Source of the DNA: Arcuatula senhousia
Taxonomy: Eukaryota > Mollusca > Bivalvia > Mytilida > Mytilidae
Length of the DNA: 64,000 nucleotides
Reading direction: 5' to 3'
Assembly: GCA_963971305.1 (NCBI GenBank)
Contig: OZ020306.1
Coordinates: 68,173,022-68,237,021, forward strand
Part shown: piece by piece, positions 12,692-23,752 of the stretch
Position numbering within the stretch: the stretch's first letter is position 1
Layout: every line of letters starts with the position of its first letter
Translations under genes and position numbers: made by a program
Notes under the pieces: model-generated
What the model was told of the DNA's origin: nothing
Databases searched by the model: none
The model's input: only the letters and a program-made list of their open reading frames with translations

Positions 12692-13035
12692 GTGTGTATT
12701 GCTTAGTTACATACATAAGCATCTTTCATATTTTGTTAACTTTTCTTCTTTTCTTTTTTTCTGTGTTTTTCTTTTAAATCTAACTGGTTACAACGCATCC
12801 GATCTTTGTATTAAAAATCATCATTTAGAAGCAAGCTATATTCTATCAACGATAATTTTAAAATGTATATAAAATAATAATGCAATTTAGCGTTGTTTTC
12901 TTGTATTCTCTTTTATTGTCTGAAAATAAAACTTAAAGAAATAAGAGAAAACTTCATAGATTTGATAGGGTAACCATATAAAAGGGAAGATGTTATAAGT
13001 AATGTAAAATATCTTCAATGTGTCTTGAACTGTTA
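12692..13035. other. intronic sequence after the exon-1 copy
   Basis: A T-rich tract and AT-rich sequence are shared with block 2. No separate feature is recognised. Confidence 0.4.
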
Positions 13036-13645
13036 TATGCTAAATATGACACCAATTAGAGTGTTAAAAGTCCGAAAGGGCAACGACAAAACCGAAAAAC
13101 ACGAACAAGAACAGCACGAGGAAACACAAACACAAAATCAACCGAACAGAAATAAACAACACGAACTCAAGTCGTAACAAGAGTGAGCTCAGGAGTTCCG
13201 GAAGAGTAAGCGGTTCCTGCCTGCTATAGCACACCCATCGCGCTGCTAATTACTCATTCAGTGTGTCAAATTCGGAAAAGGAAGAAAAAACAAAACTCTA
13301 TGAAAAACCAACATCTGCACTTATCTGAGAAATAAAAATCCCATGTTTGTCTACGAGTGCATGGCTTCTACCGTAAAATTTCTTGAGTGAAGACATCAAC
13401 AGAGGAGTAACATAACCCTGTTTTAAGGAATTTTTGTGTCAAACATGACGCTATGCTAAGGATATCGATAAAATTCCCGCAAGCTCTAGAGTAACGAATC
13501 AATTGTGATACGCTCCACAAGCTGGAGCGGACTAAATGTTGCTACACAAGAAGGGAAAGTTGAGGTCATCACGTTTGTCATATAGAGCTTTGTTGAAAGT
13601 TCTCCCTGAGAGCATTTCCAGATGTAGATTAAAAAATGACTGACT
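13036..13645 (-). pseudogene. Penelope/Naiad-like RT C-terminus and 3' tail, 5'-truncated
   Basis: On the minus strand the frame reads ALYDKRDDLNFPFLCSNI, then a broken APACGAY...SLKKFYGR segment and QISADVGFS. This is the conserved region after the RT core in this Penelope-like family. The 3' tail (13036-13260, with CTTCCGGAACTCCTGAGCTC in reverse) follows. Stops and frameshifts are present. The 5'-truncated end abuts another 5'-truncated copy in the opposite orientation at about 13650. Confidence 0.7.
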
Positions 13646-13654
13646 TTTCAACTC

Positions 13655-14117
13655 GACCGGCGACAGATGTCCATTTTTGGATTTAGATTTAAGCATTTTC
13701 AATGGAAAATTGCACACTAAAGTCTATGATAAACGTTATGACTTTTCTTTCCCAATTGTAAACTTTCCTTTTCTTGAAGGTGATGTACCTCTAGCTCCAT
13801 CTTACGGAGTGTACATTTCACAGTTAGTCAGATCTGCTCGAATTTGCATCGGTGTTTCTGATTTAAATGACAAAAACGAAAAAAACCGTTTCATTACAGA
13901 AAAATTGCTAAAACAAGGTTATCAATACCACAAACTAGTCAAATCTTTTACTAAATTCGTTCATAAATATGGGTATCTTACTGAAAAAATTAACTGTACA
14001 CGTCGTTTTTTGATTGTAAAAGGAATATCACATCCCGAATTCTATGGAAATGTAGTTTATAAGGCACGTAAATTCAAAAACAATCCTCTTGACATGGTAA
14101 TTTGGCTTAAAAACTAA
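13655..14117 (+). pseudogene. Penelope/Naiad-like RT C-terminal fragment, open frame
   Basis: An open frame of about 146 codons (ATG at 13677) reads FNGKLHTKVYDKRYDFSF, then FPFLEGDVPLAPSYGVYISQ, then a QGYQYHKLVKSFTKF motif, and ends at a stop at 14115-14117. This is the region beyond the thumb of the Penelope-like RT; the palm and catalytic residues are missing. The frame continues a few codons upstream of the ATG. The block-2 homologue (21699-22130) is 143 codons, with a three-codon deletion and about six replacements. It belongs to a different subfamily from the adjacent minus-strand copy. Confidence 0.75.
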
Positions 14118-15050
14118 ATAAAGAAAGGATACAAGTTGGAAGTTATAGTAAAATCTTTAAATTTTGTGTTTTTTTGGTAGAAATATTGATAATTTGATAG
14201 TAACTCTAAAACATTAATCTTTTACTTTTTGACTATTGTATTGTTTCGAAGCATTACAGCGATCAAATATGTCGGTTTTGTATGATGATATAATACTAAA
14301 TCATTTGTTGCTTGAAGTGTTATGTTGGATTTAGAATCGATATGTTTGATTTTTTTTACATCAATCGATAAATGCTTCTTAGCTAGCTGTCAGTAACTGC
14401 GAGTGTTCTCATGGGAGTTCCTTTACGTTTCGTTGTTTTCATATAGTACTCTTGTCTCAGGTTCTCTCTTGGTGAATTGAACTTTTATCGATTTGATTTT
14501 TAAAGTGTGTTATTTTTTGTGCTTTGTACAAGATAAACAATAGGGGGACGGTTGGGCCCAAAAAAATAGTTTAACCCCGCCATATTTTATATGTACCTGT
14601 CCTAAGCCAGGAATCCTTGTCAAAGCTTTTGTTTGTCCTTGTCTACTATCTGTATTTTTGTTTTATGTCCAGAAATGGGTCTTTCTTTGATATTCTAGGG
14701 ATTTGTTTGAATCTTATGTACTGTATTTTTAGTCTTGGGCCAATGCAAGACGGCGAGCAGTGACCTCTGGTCATGTTGAAGACTACTGGCTGTTTTCCAT
14801 TGTGATTTTTTAAATTACCGTTTCTTTAATGTTGGTTGTGTCGCGTACACTTATTCCACATCTCTTTATCGTCTATTCCTAGAATCCGTCGCGTCAGAGC
14901 TAGTCTACAAGTGTTTGTAAGAAGTCTGCTTCATTTGAATGAAGAAACAAATCAAAAAAGAAAATCATTCATGTATATATATATCTTTATTCTCATAAAC
15001 CAAATAGGTACAGAGCGATACAAAAATACAGAATATGCAGTATAATTAAG
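14118..15050 (+). mobile_element. 3' tail of the plus-strand Penelope-like copy
   Basis: The non-coding tail carries GTTTAACCCCGCCATATTTT, CTGTCCTAAGCCAGGAATCC, CAATGCAAGACGGCGAGCAG and GTCGCGTACACTTATTCCAC. The same blocks recur at 22131-23060 and 29395-29760. I recognise this tail from bivalve sequences. The short frame at 14836-15045 is inside it and is not a gene. Confidence 0.7.
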
Positions 15051-15630
15051 TGACAAAAGAGTAATATTTTACGCTTTTATATTTGTGCGTTTTTCGAATT
15101 TTAATGTTTTCAATAGCACACTTCACACTTGTGCAAATATGAACATTAAACGAATTTACGTAGGTTTAAATGGTTACACCATGGGGTTATTGCATTGATA
15201 TAGAATAGTAAAATCATAGCCCTTGACTTTATACTGGCTTCTTCCACATTCAAATTTTAAATATCTGGTTTCATGAAATATGTTAATCTTTGAATTGCAT
15301 TAAAAATCTATAGTCTACACACGTTCCCCTTAACAATAAAATACTGGGAAAATCATAGTTGAAAGTATTCATTATACTGGATTTGGGAACAAGCTTTAAA
15401 CTTATTCAGACAGATTACAATTTGCGAATATGGGCCCCATGGAATCTATTCTTATCGAACTCTACAAAGGGGTCTTTAACATGTATGGGGCATTGCTTCC
15501 CCATACCCCAGGACCCATACACGCGGCAACCAATGTTCGTCCCTTCTTAAGCACTACCATCGTTCGTCGAGATCAGTCTCGGAATTCGTGACAAGCAATT
15601 AAAAGCGAGTCGAAAAATAAGTCTAATGGT
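15051..15630. other. block sequence without recognised feature
   Basis: This is conserved in copy 2 (23061-23642) but no exon or repeat class was recognised. Confidence 0.4.
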
Positions 15631-15740
15631 CAGGCGCGGATTCAAGATTTCCGGTTAAAGGGGGTATGGGAATTAAATATTTAAAAAAATACTTCATTGG
15701 GTGGGGGACGCCGAGTGAGCCCCGCCTGAATCCGCGCCTG
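15631..15740. mobile_element. 110-bp MITE, hAT-like termini
   Basis: Perfect 14-bp terminal inverted repeats (CAGGCGCGGATTCA and its complement TGAATCCGCGCCTG) bound 110 bp. The CAGG-CGCGGAT type of end resembles hAT-family MITEs. No clear 8-bp target duplication is visible. The same insertion is at 23643-23752, so it predates the block duplication. Confidence 0.65.
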
Positions 15741-16691
15741 ATGATATTTTCAACCCTGACGACGAACCACAGTCATTGAAGTCAGTAGACCAACGTTTTA
15801 AATACAGGCTCTTCCTGGGTATTAAATAAATAATACGCGTCAACAGAATTTAAAATATTTATGGTCGGATATCTGTGTCGTATGTTAAATGTTATTATAC
15901 CCCCTACCCGCTTGAAAAAAGGGGAGTTAAAAGTAATAGGGCGTCCGTTCTGCCACTCACGTCCGTTCATCTGTGTGTCCATAACATCTTAGGGTACCCA
16001 TCTCTTATTTACAGCTTCTTTTTAACTCCGCAATGGATTTTCATGAAACTTTCACAAAATAATTGTTACATAATTTATTTTATATTTTGCTCTGATTACG
16101 GTTGCGGATGATACAGCTTACAGTTTGCTAAAGTTATGTGACCATATCGGATAAACCTGGCTTTTATAATTTTTAATTGTCTATGTTTTTGTTATTGATT
16201 GCCCGGATGAGGGGATAGGAAGGGGTTTCATCCCGCTTTTTCCGTAAAAATAATACTCTTATCCGGTGAAATCATCATTTTAAAAAAGTAATATTCCCGA
16301 ATTCCCCGTGAATAAATAAGCATTTTCCGCTGTCCCGTAAAAGGCCCTGAAAAATCAAAGCATCAACTAATGATCATGATAAAATGAATAAACTTGATTA
16401 AAAACTGCAATTTGATTGGACGAATTAATTTTCATATCCCAATGAACAAATTTTTCATGCGGATACGCCCACTTTTTGTTCTGTTTTAAGTACAATTTTC
16501 ATGTTTTTAATCGTTTTGAAATTTTATTTATAAGGAATGACTGAATTTTTTTCCATACCCAAATGAAAAATCAAAGTACCGTTGGTACCGTGTACTTGAA
16601 AGTCACATTTGAACGAATGCAAGCGATTTGTGTTGTGGTTTATAACTTTTTCGAAAGAAGAAGGCAATTACTGAATTTAAATATATCTTTA

Positions 16692-17594
16692 TTTATGTAT
16701 GAACCACGCTTTTTTACAACGATGTAGGGTGGACAATGTCTTCGCAACATCAGGGTTATTGAAAATAGATGTTGCCTTGGTGCTCATCGAGCCTTTCAAA
16801 GAGTTAATCCTTTTCAAAACCAACGACCTCACAGATTTTACCCACTCAGAAAGAATGTCGCTTTCTTTTTCATGTTCTTTTTTTTGGCCCATTTTCTGGC
16901 ATAGTCTTCAACTGAAACTTATTGTTTTGAAATTATGGTTCCAGTTGATTGCTCTAGGTTCACGATATTTTGGTCCTTTGGCCAAAACATCGCGGAGTTG
17001 GTCCTTTTCCACTATGTTGAGGTCCCCGGTAATGACGTGGCCATAGGGACTATATTTGAATGGGAATTTGTCACAAGAACAGTCTTGTGGTTTTGCTTTG
17101 AGGTCGCTGATTTGGTAATCCTGCAAAACTTGTTTGTAATTAAATACCTCAGGTGCAATGGTGGAAGTAAAGAAATAAGAAATGACGGGAACACTTTTGT
17201 CTTTGAAATAAGGTGGGATATGTTCTGTAACAGATTTATGGTGTAAAATGTTTCCTAAATTTATGGCATCCAAACCTTTGTTTAAAAATGGAAGAGAAAT
17301 GAAAGAGCGATTGTCCTTGTTGTTTTCGTGTGGAACACCGACTGGTTTGAATAATCGGTTGTATCCAATGTCAAGAACAATGGCTGTAAGACGGTACAGG
17401 TTGGATTTAAAATCAGTCACTGGATTTTCGAGAAATTCTTTGTATAGTGTGTGAAGTTTGGAAAGAGGAATATAATACAATTTAGTGCAAATGTGATGAA
17501 TCCCGAGAGGTTGTTGGATAGACGAAAGCAGTCCATTGATAGACACGTCATGTACCTTCGGTGAATTGTACTTCCGATGTCCATGACTGCGTTT
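16692..17594 (-). pseudogene. Naiad-type Penelope-like element, linker upstream of RT
   Basis: On the minus strand a long frame reads KRSHGHRKYNSPKVHDVSIN, then GIHHICTKLYYIPLSKLHTL, then KPVGVPHENNKD, KGPKYREPRAINWNHNF and, after a frame change near 16900, KGSMSTKATSIF. This is the region between the N-terminal GIY-YIG nuclease and the RT core in Naiad-type Penelope-like elements. The RT core itself is missing, cut at the block boundary near 16724. The family assignment rests on recognition of the protein series. Confidence 0.75.
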
Positions 17595-17775
17595 GATTAT
17601 TGGAAGCTTATTAATTCTTTGAAAGAAAGATCCGATGAAATTTCTGCAATTCACCCTGAAGATTTTAAAAATCATTTTGACTGCTGGAATAATATTCAAG
17701 AAAAATATGATGACACACTAAAATATCTAAAGATACAATTAAAAAACCTCGAGAAGAACCTTAATGTTTTGGATG
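17595..17775 (+). pseudogene. LINE ORF2 fragment, inverted 181-bp copy
   Basis: The plus strand reads YWKLINSLKERSDEISAIHP, then DYWNN-like and KNLEKNLNVLD. It matches 18375-18555 in reverse complement with one difference in 181 bp (codon for S versus P). It sits exactly between the GIY-YIG part and the linker part of the Naiad fragment, breaking that gene. Confidence 0.8.
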
Positions 17776-18238
17776 GAACACCGACTGGTTTTGCGCATTT
17801 CCTGCTGTTCAAAAAGATCCATCACATTCACATCATTGCATCTTGGACTTGATAAGTTCCCTAAACTGCCAATTTTGTCGTTGCAACCATAAGGTAAAGC
17901 GGTGCCTAACCTTCTTATCCAGAATTCTTCTCGTTGTTTTCGAAATGGTGTACTTAAAGTGGGATTGCTGGTGGTATGGTATATTTTTTCAAGAATGCGG
18001 ACTTTCATGGACAAGATGGAATGGTCCGTTTGATTAAAATGTTGGTAAATTAAAGGGAATTTGTCGGTGTTAATGCCGGATCTTTGGCCACTTATACGGG
18101 CATTCAATCTGCCTTTAGTCTCCCCAACATATATCAATCCGCATAAAGTGCATTCTAGTGCGTAAATAACGTTTGAAGATGTATGTAGTTCAAATCATCC
18201 CAACTGTTGATGTTGTACGTACGGTTTGTTAAATTAAC
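17776..18238 (-). pseudogene. GIY-YIG endonuclease domain of a Naiad-type Penelope-like element
   Basis: The minus strand reads CTLCG, then LIYVGETKGRLNARISGQRS, then ILSMKVRILEKIYH, then KQREEFWIRRLGTALPYGCN. LIYVG is the GIY-YIG signature, the arginines of the second helix follow, and the glutamate in REEFW is the metal-binding candidate. The CxxC just before the nuclease is typical of this permuted class, where the nuclease precedes RT. The downstream continuation is at 17594-16692, split off by the 181-bp LINE insert. There is a frame break upstream of the CxxC. Confidence 0.8.
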
Positions 18239-18239
18239 A

Positions 18240-18690
18240 GAATACCATTAAATAATTTGAGCATACATGGTAATAAAATACTTTGGCCTGCTTTTAGCAT
18301 ATCATTAGTGATGAGTTGGAGCCCACCAGATTTGTTTGTTTTAAGTTTTTTTATTGCTACTTGGACTTCTTTCTCATCCAAAACATTAAGGTTCTTCTCG
18401 AGGTTTTTTAATTGTATCTTTAGATATTTTAGTGTGTCATCATATTTTTCTTGAATATTATTCCAGCAGTCAAAATGATTTTTAAAATCTTCAGGGTGAA
18501 TTGCAGGAATTTCATCGGATCTTTCTTTCAAAGAATTAATAAGCTTCCAATAATCTTTTGGATTTTCACATTTAAGGTTATCTATTTGTCTAATAACATT
18601 GATTTTAAAGTTTTTGGCTTTATATTTTCTAGTCTTATTATAAATTCTATTTGCTTTATAGAAGCTGTTTCTCAGTTCTTTATTAAAGGG
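18240..18690 (-). pseudogene. non-LTR (LINE) ORF2 fragment between endonuclease and RT
   Basis: The minus strand reads NKELRNSFYKANRIYNKTRK, then PKDYWKLINSLKERSDEIPA, then KEVQVAIKKLKTNKSGGL, then MLKLFNGILL. The pattern (K..KS.G.D.I-like followed by LFN.IL) is the linker and first RT motifs of a LINE ORF2. Both ends are cut: at the block boundary (18698) and at the Naiad fragment (18238). Confidence 0.65.
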
Positions 18691-18908
18691 AAAAAAGGTA
18701 ATACATGTAACAAAATTACCGAACTTAGATCAATCTCAATTTTAAGAGAAAAGACAAAGCAAGGAAGACATACCGGAAAAGTTATATATCGCAATTGTCC
18801 TGACTAGGTACAGGAATTTCAAATGAAATAGTGGGTTAATGGCGCGCCCAACCTCCCTCTTTCATTGCGATCTTAGGGGCCTGTAGGTTGTGACGACATA
18901 ATATGGAT

Positions 18909-19037
18909 CACAGGGGCCTGCTCCCGACCTTTGGGGTTGAGAGTGAAAGAGCAATCAGCTAGAAAAATGATTACGTAATTTTTCTAGCTGATGGCTCTTT
19001 GACTCTCAACCCCAAAGGCTGGGAGCAGGCCCCTGTG
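18909..19037. repeat. 60-bp-arm foldback (inverted repeat)
   Basis: Arms 18909-18968 and 18978-19037 are inverted complements with four mismatches in 60 and a 9-nt centre. As RNA or single-stranded DNA this would form a long hairpin. It is the likely ancestral state of the minisatellite-bearing region in copy 1. Confidence 0.9.
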
Positions 19038-19199
19038 TATTGATAATGAGGTGATCATCTCAGTACAACACTCAGCCAAACACCAATCAATAAAATCATT
19101 AACCATTACGTTCAACATAATTTTGAATGTGTCCGCCAGGGGCTGATGACGAAGGGGGATTATTAGAATGACCGTATAGACGGATTTTCTCGTAAAATG

Positions 19200-19690
19200 T
19201 AGGGGTCAGTTTGCCAAAAAAAATTCAATAATTAAGGGTAAAGTCTGCAGAAGTTCCGAAATCAGACTAAAATTCTGAAACATGAAGAGTGACCATCCTT
19301 AAGTTAAGGGAAAATAATAATTTGTAAATCTAAGTCGTCTCTTTTTTCGTAATTTTTTGTACTGAGATGACCACCTTGGTCATATTCGAGATGGATATCC
19401 ACGAATGATGTGAATTGGATTCGGTGGTTTCCTCAATATCTAACTCTGGAGGATATAACAACAGGAATCCATCTACAAAAGGAAGCGTTGTTGACAGACA
19501 GTGAGGACATCGTCGATATATATGAAGGTGAGATTGCTTCTTTCATCTTTTTGGTTTTTTTTGCAGTTACTTGAAGAAATTCAGTCTCGTAAGAGTATAA
19601 AAACAATTCGACAAGGAGAGGAGCACAATTTGTGCTCATTGGAATGCCAATTTGTTGTTGAAAAATCTCTCCTCCAAATGTGACAAATAT
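19200..19690 (-). pseudogene. Penelope/Naiad-like RT core fragment (block-2 copy)
   Basis: The minus strand shows STNCAPLLVELFLYSYETEF (RT motif B region), then the YIDD-coding sequence near 19510 in a shifted frame. The part below 19440 carries the diverged thumb region. It has different indels from copy 1 but the same boundaries. No intact ORF. Confidence 0.7.
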
Positions 19691-20239
19691 GTTGTTCGAA
19701 TGTTTAACAAATTTTATCTTTATAAATATGTAGAATTATAAGCTAGTTAAAACAACAAAAGCTAATCAAAACAACAAAATTCCTAGAATTTTAAAACCTT
19801 TTCGAGAATCTTTTGATACGACTCGGAAGTTTATGACCACTTGTCTCTCCGTAAGGTGTTGTGACTCGACGGTTACCGTATTTAATATCATTTTTCGTCG
19901 GGTAAAGAACTGTAAATAAACCAGTTTGGATTTTATTTATTTTGGTTATATAATTTTGTCATTTTTATGATCGTACTGAAACAAATATTTACCAAAACGT
20001 TTTTTTACGTGAACGTGCGATATTCTTAAAAAGTATCCCGAAAAAAAAAGAGTATCAGTAACAGATATATAGGAAAATTCTATTAACACTGCATCTTATT
20101 ATGCAAAGTGCATATCATTTCACATTACGCACTCAAGTAGAACTTGACAGTTTCATACCACAAGACTTTAGGAGGTCCATAGGACAGTAAATTAAACACA
20201 CACACAAAAACCTGTGTTTTAGTTTTTGTTAGATTTATA

Positions 20240-20288
20240 ATGGATAACGTAAGAATTTCTCCTGCGGTGTATCTTGTGTTGATTGCAG
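20240..20288 (+). CDS. candidate signal-peptide exon of the M28 peptidase, proximal copy
   Basis: ATG at 20240 encodes MDNVRISPAVYLVLIA plus one base, then a CAG|GTGTGT donor (phase 1). The peptide is identical to the copy at 12643-12691, while the flanking intron differs by several substitutions and indels. Identical peptide with diverged flanks is suggestive of constraint but the exon is too short to be conclusive. Joined to 26174 it gives a standard cleavable signal peptide (short n-region with one arginine, core AVYLVLIAGLLAV, then ESA). This is the copy closer to the rest of the gene, about 5.9 kb away. Confidence 0.6.
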
Positions 20289-21076
20289 GTGTGTATTGCT
20301 TAGTTACATACATAAGCATCTTTTATATTTTGTTAACTTTCTTTTTTTTCTGTGTTTTTCTTTTAAATCTAACTGGTTTATACAACGCATCCGATCTTTA
20401 TATTAAAAATCATCATTTAGAGATCAACGAAAATTGTAAAATGAATATAAAATAATAACGCAATTTAGCGTTGTTTTCTTGTAGTTGCAATGCTTTTCAC
20501 TGTATCTTTTATTGTCTGAAAATAAAACTTAAGGAAATAAGAGAAAACCTCATAGATTTGATAGGGTAACCATACATGCTATATAAGAGGGAAGATGTTA
20601 TAAGTAGTCATTGTGTCTTTAGCTGTTATATGCTTAATATGACAATAAAGTATTGTGAAACAATGAAATGAAGATTACAATAAGATTACAATAATTGTAT
20701 ACTTATTTATATGCATTTATCAAAGGCGTTTTGGGTCAGGATAATAGATATTTGTATGTATTACTATTTCCTCATGTCTCCTAGAATTTTTGTGTCGATT
20801 GCAGATTATTCATATAAGGATTTGAAGGATGTTATAGATATTTATTATGTCCTGCCTTCTCATTTTTTTTTACAAAAATCGGAGCTTGGATATTTTTGTG
20901 CACACTAGTTAATTTCACGGTTTTATATTTATAATTTTCTATAATTTTGCAGCCAAAACACCATCCTGCCGTTTTTATTTCCAGAGTTTTGGCGTACTGC
21001 CTTTTTATTTTAAAATTCACCATAGCTGCCCCCCTAAGCATATATATATTTTTTTCATTTCAAAGCGCAAAGAGGC
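20289..21076. other. block-2 intronic sequence including a copy-2-only 430 bp
   Basis: 20643-21076 has no counterpart in copy 1, where ATATGAC runs straight into ACCAATTAGAG. The extra segment ends exactly at the retroelement tail. Either copy 1 suffered a deletion or copy 2 an insertion. No gene is visible in it. Confidence 0.5.
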
Positions 21077-21655
21077 ACCAATTAGAGAGTCAAAAGTCCG
21101 AAAGGGCAACGACAAAACCGAAAAACACGAACAAGAACAGCACGAGGAAACACAAAATCAACCGAACAGAAATAAACAACACGAACTCAAGTCGTAACAA
21201 GAGTGAGCTCAGGAGTTCCGGAAGAGTAAGCGGTTCCTGCCTGCTATAGCACACCCATCGCGCTGCTAATTACTCATTCAGTGTGTCAAATTCGGAAAAG
21301 GAAGAAAAAACAAAACTCTATGAAAAACCAACATCTGCACTTATCTGAGAGATAAAAATCCCATATTTGTCTACGAGTGCATGGCTTCTACCGTAAAATT
21401 TCTTGAGTGAAGACATCAACAGAGGAGTAACATAACCCTGTTTTAAGCAATTTTTGTGTCAAACATGACGCTCTGCTAAGGATATCGATAAAATTCCCGC
21501 AAGCTCTAGAGTAACGAATCAATTGTGATACGCTCCACAAGCTGGAGCGGACTAAATGTTGCTACACAAGAAGGGAAAGTTGAGGTCATCACGTTTGTCA
21601 TATAGAGCTTTGTTGAAAGTTCTCCCTGAGAGCATTTCCAGATGTAGATTAAAAT
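21077..21655 (-). pseudogene. Penelope/Naiad-like RT C-terminus and 3' tail (block-2 copy)
   Basis: This is the homologue of 13036-13645, with the same truncated 5' end and the same stops plus a few of its own. The tail shows CTTCCGGAACTCCTGAGCTC in reverse near 21210. Confidence 0.7.
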
Positions 21656-21659
21656 ATGA

Positions 21660-22130
21660 GACTGACTTTTCAACTCGACCGGCGACAGATGTCCATTTTT
21701 GGATTTAGATTTAAGCATTTTCAATGGAAAATTGCACACTAAAGTCTATGATAAACGTTATGACTTTTCTTTCCCAATTGTAAACTTTCCTTTTCTTGAA
21801 GGTGATGTACCTCTAGCTCCATCTTTCGGAGTGTACATTTCACAGTTAGTCAGATCTGCTCGAATTTGCAGTGGTGTTTCTGATTTAAATGACAAAAACC
21901 GTTTCATTACAGAAAAATTGCTAAAACAAGGTTATCGATACCACAAACTAGTCAAATCTTTTACTAAATTCGTTCATAAATATGGGTATCTTATTGAAAA
22001 ATTTAACTGTACACGTCGTTTTTTGATTGTAAAAGGAATATCACATCCCGAATTCTATGGAAATGTAGTTTATAAGGCACGTAAATTCAAAAACAATCCT
22101 CTTGACATGGTAATTTGGCTTAAAAACTAA
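21660..22130 (+). pseudogene. Penelope/Naiad-like RT C-terminal fragment (block-2 copy)
   Basis: A 143-codon open frame from ATG 21699, homologous to 13677-14117. It reads KVYDKRYDFSFPIVNFPFLE, then LAPSFGVYISQLVRSARIC, then GYRYHKLVKSFTKFVHKYG. No catalytic residues are included. The 3' tail continues to about 23060. Confidence 0.75.
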
Positions 22131-23060
22131 ATAAAGAAAGGATACAAGTTGGAAGTTATAGTAAAATCTTTAAATTTTGTGTTTTTTGGTAGAAATATTG
22201 ATAATTTGATAGTAACTCTAAAACATTAATCTTTTACTTTTTGACTATTGTATTGTTTCGAAGCATTACAGCGATCAAATATGTCGGTTTTGTATGATGA
22301 TATAATACTAAATCATTTGTTGCTTGAAGTGTTATGTTGGATTCAGAATCGATATGTTTGATTTTTTTTACATCAATCGATAAATGCTTCTTAGCTAGCT
22401 GTCAGTAACTGCGAGTGTTCTCAAGGGAGTTCCTTTACGTTTCGTTGTTTTCGTATAGTACTCTTGTCTCAGGTTCTCTCTTGGTGAATTGAACTTTTAT
22501 CGATTTGATTTTTAAAGTGTGTTATTTTTTGTGCTTTGTACAAGATAAACAATAGGGGGACGGTTGGGCCCAAAAAACTAGTTTAACCCCGCCATATTTT
22601 ATATGTACCTGTCCTAAGCCAGGAATACTTGTCAAAGCTTTTGTTTGTCCTTGTCTACTATCTGTATTTTTGTTTTATGTCCAGAAATGGGTCTTTCTTT
22701 GATATTCTAGGGATTTGTTTGAATCTTATGTATTGTATTTTTAGTCTTGGGCCAATGCAAGACGGCGAGCAGTGACCTCTGGTCATGTTGAAGACTGCTG
22801 GCTGTTTTCCATTGTGATTTTTTAAATTACCGTTTCTTTAATAATGGTTGTGTCGCGTACACTTATTCCACATCTCTTTATCGTCTATTCCTAGAATCCG
22901 TCGCGTCAGAGCTAGTCTTAAAGTGTTTGTAAGAAGTCTGCTTCATTTGAATGAAGAAACAAATCAAAAAAGAAAATCATTCATGTATATATATATCTTT
23001 ATTCTCATAAACCAGATAGGTACAGAGCGATACAAAAATACAGAATATGCAGTATAATTA
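22131..23060 (+). mobile_element. 3' tail of the plus-strand Penelope-like copy (block 2)
   Basis: The same ordered tail blocks as 14118-15050 are present (ACCCCGCCATATTTTATATG, CAAGACGGCGAGCAGTGACC, TGTCGCGTACACTTATTCC). Confidence 0.7.
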
Positions 23061-23642
23061 AGTGACAAAAGAGTAATATTTTACGCTTTTATATTTGTGC
23101 GTTTTTTGAATTTTAATGTTTTCAATAGCACACTTCACATTTGTGCAAATATGAACATTAAACGAATTTACGTAGGTTTAAATGGTTACATCATGGGGTT
23201 ATTGCATTGATATAGAATAGTAAAATCATAGCCCTTGACTTTATACTGGCTTCTTCCACAGTCAAAGTTAAAATATCTGGTTTCATGAAATATGTTAATC
23301 TTTCAATTGCATTAAAAATCTATAGTCTACACACGTTCCCCTTAACAATAAAATACTGGGAAAATCATAGTTGAAAGTATTCATTATACTGGATTTGGGA
23401 ACAAGCTTTAAATTTATTCAGACAGATTACAATTTGCGAGTATGGGCCCCATGGAATCTATTCTTATCGAACTCTACAAAGGGGTCTTTAACATGTATTG
23501 GGTATTGCTTCCCCATACCCCAGGACCCATACACGCGGCAACCAATGTTCGTCCCTTCTGAAGCACTACCATCGTTCGTCGAGATCAGTCTCGGAATTCG
23601 TGACAAGCAATTAAAAGCGAGTCGAAAAATAAGTCTAATGGT

Positions 23643-23752
23643 CAGGCGCGGATTCAAGATTTCCGGTTAAAGGGGGTATGGGAATTAAATATTAAAAAAA
23701 ATACTTCATTGGGTGGGGGACGGCGAGTGAGCCCCGCCTGAATCCGCGCCTG
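23643..23752. mobile_element. 110-bp MITE (block-2 copy)
   Basis: The same 14-bp terminal inverted repeats, length and site as 15631-15740. Confidence 0.65.

Larger units (their letters stand above)
10836..16723 (+). repeat. duplicated block, copy 1
   Basis: Starting at GTAATACATGTAACAAAATT and ending at ACCACGCTTTTTTACAACGAT, this segment matches 18698-24730 in the same order and orientation with only scattered substitutions and indels. It differs by an expanded 45-bp minisatellite (11161-11450) and by lacking about 430 bp found in copy 2 (20643-21076). It carries a foldback, an RT fragment, a signal-peptide exon, two head-to-head retroelement tails and a MITE. Sequence outside the block is not shared on either side. 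Confidence 0.9.

Noticed and set aside
16699..17454. Plus-strand frames of 68-115 codons
   Set aside because: They are antisense shadows of the Naiad linker frame on the minus strand, whose protein motifs are clear.
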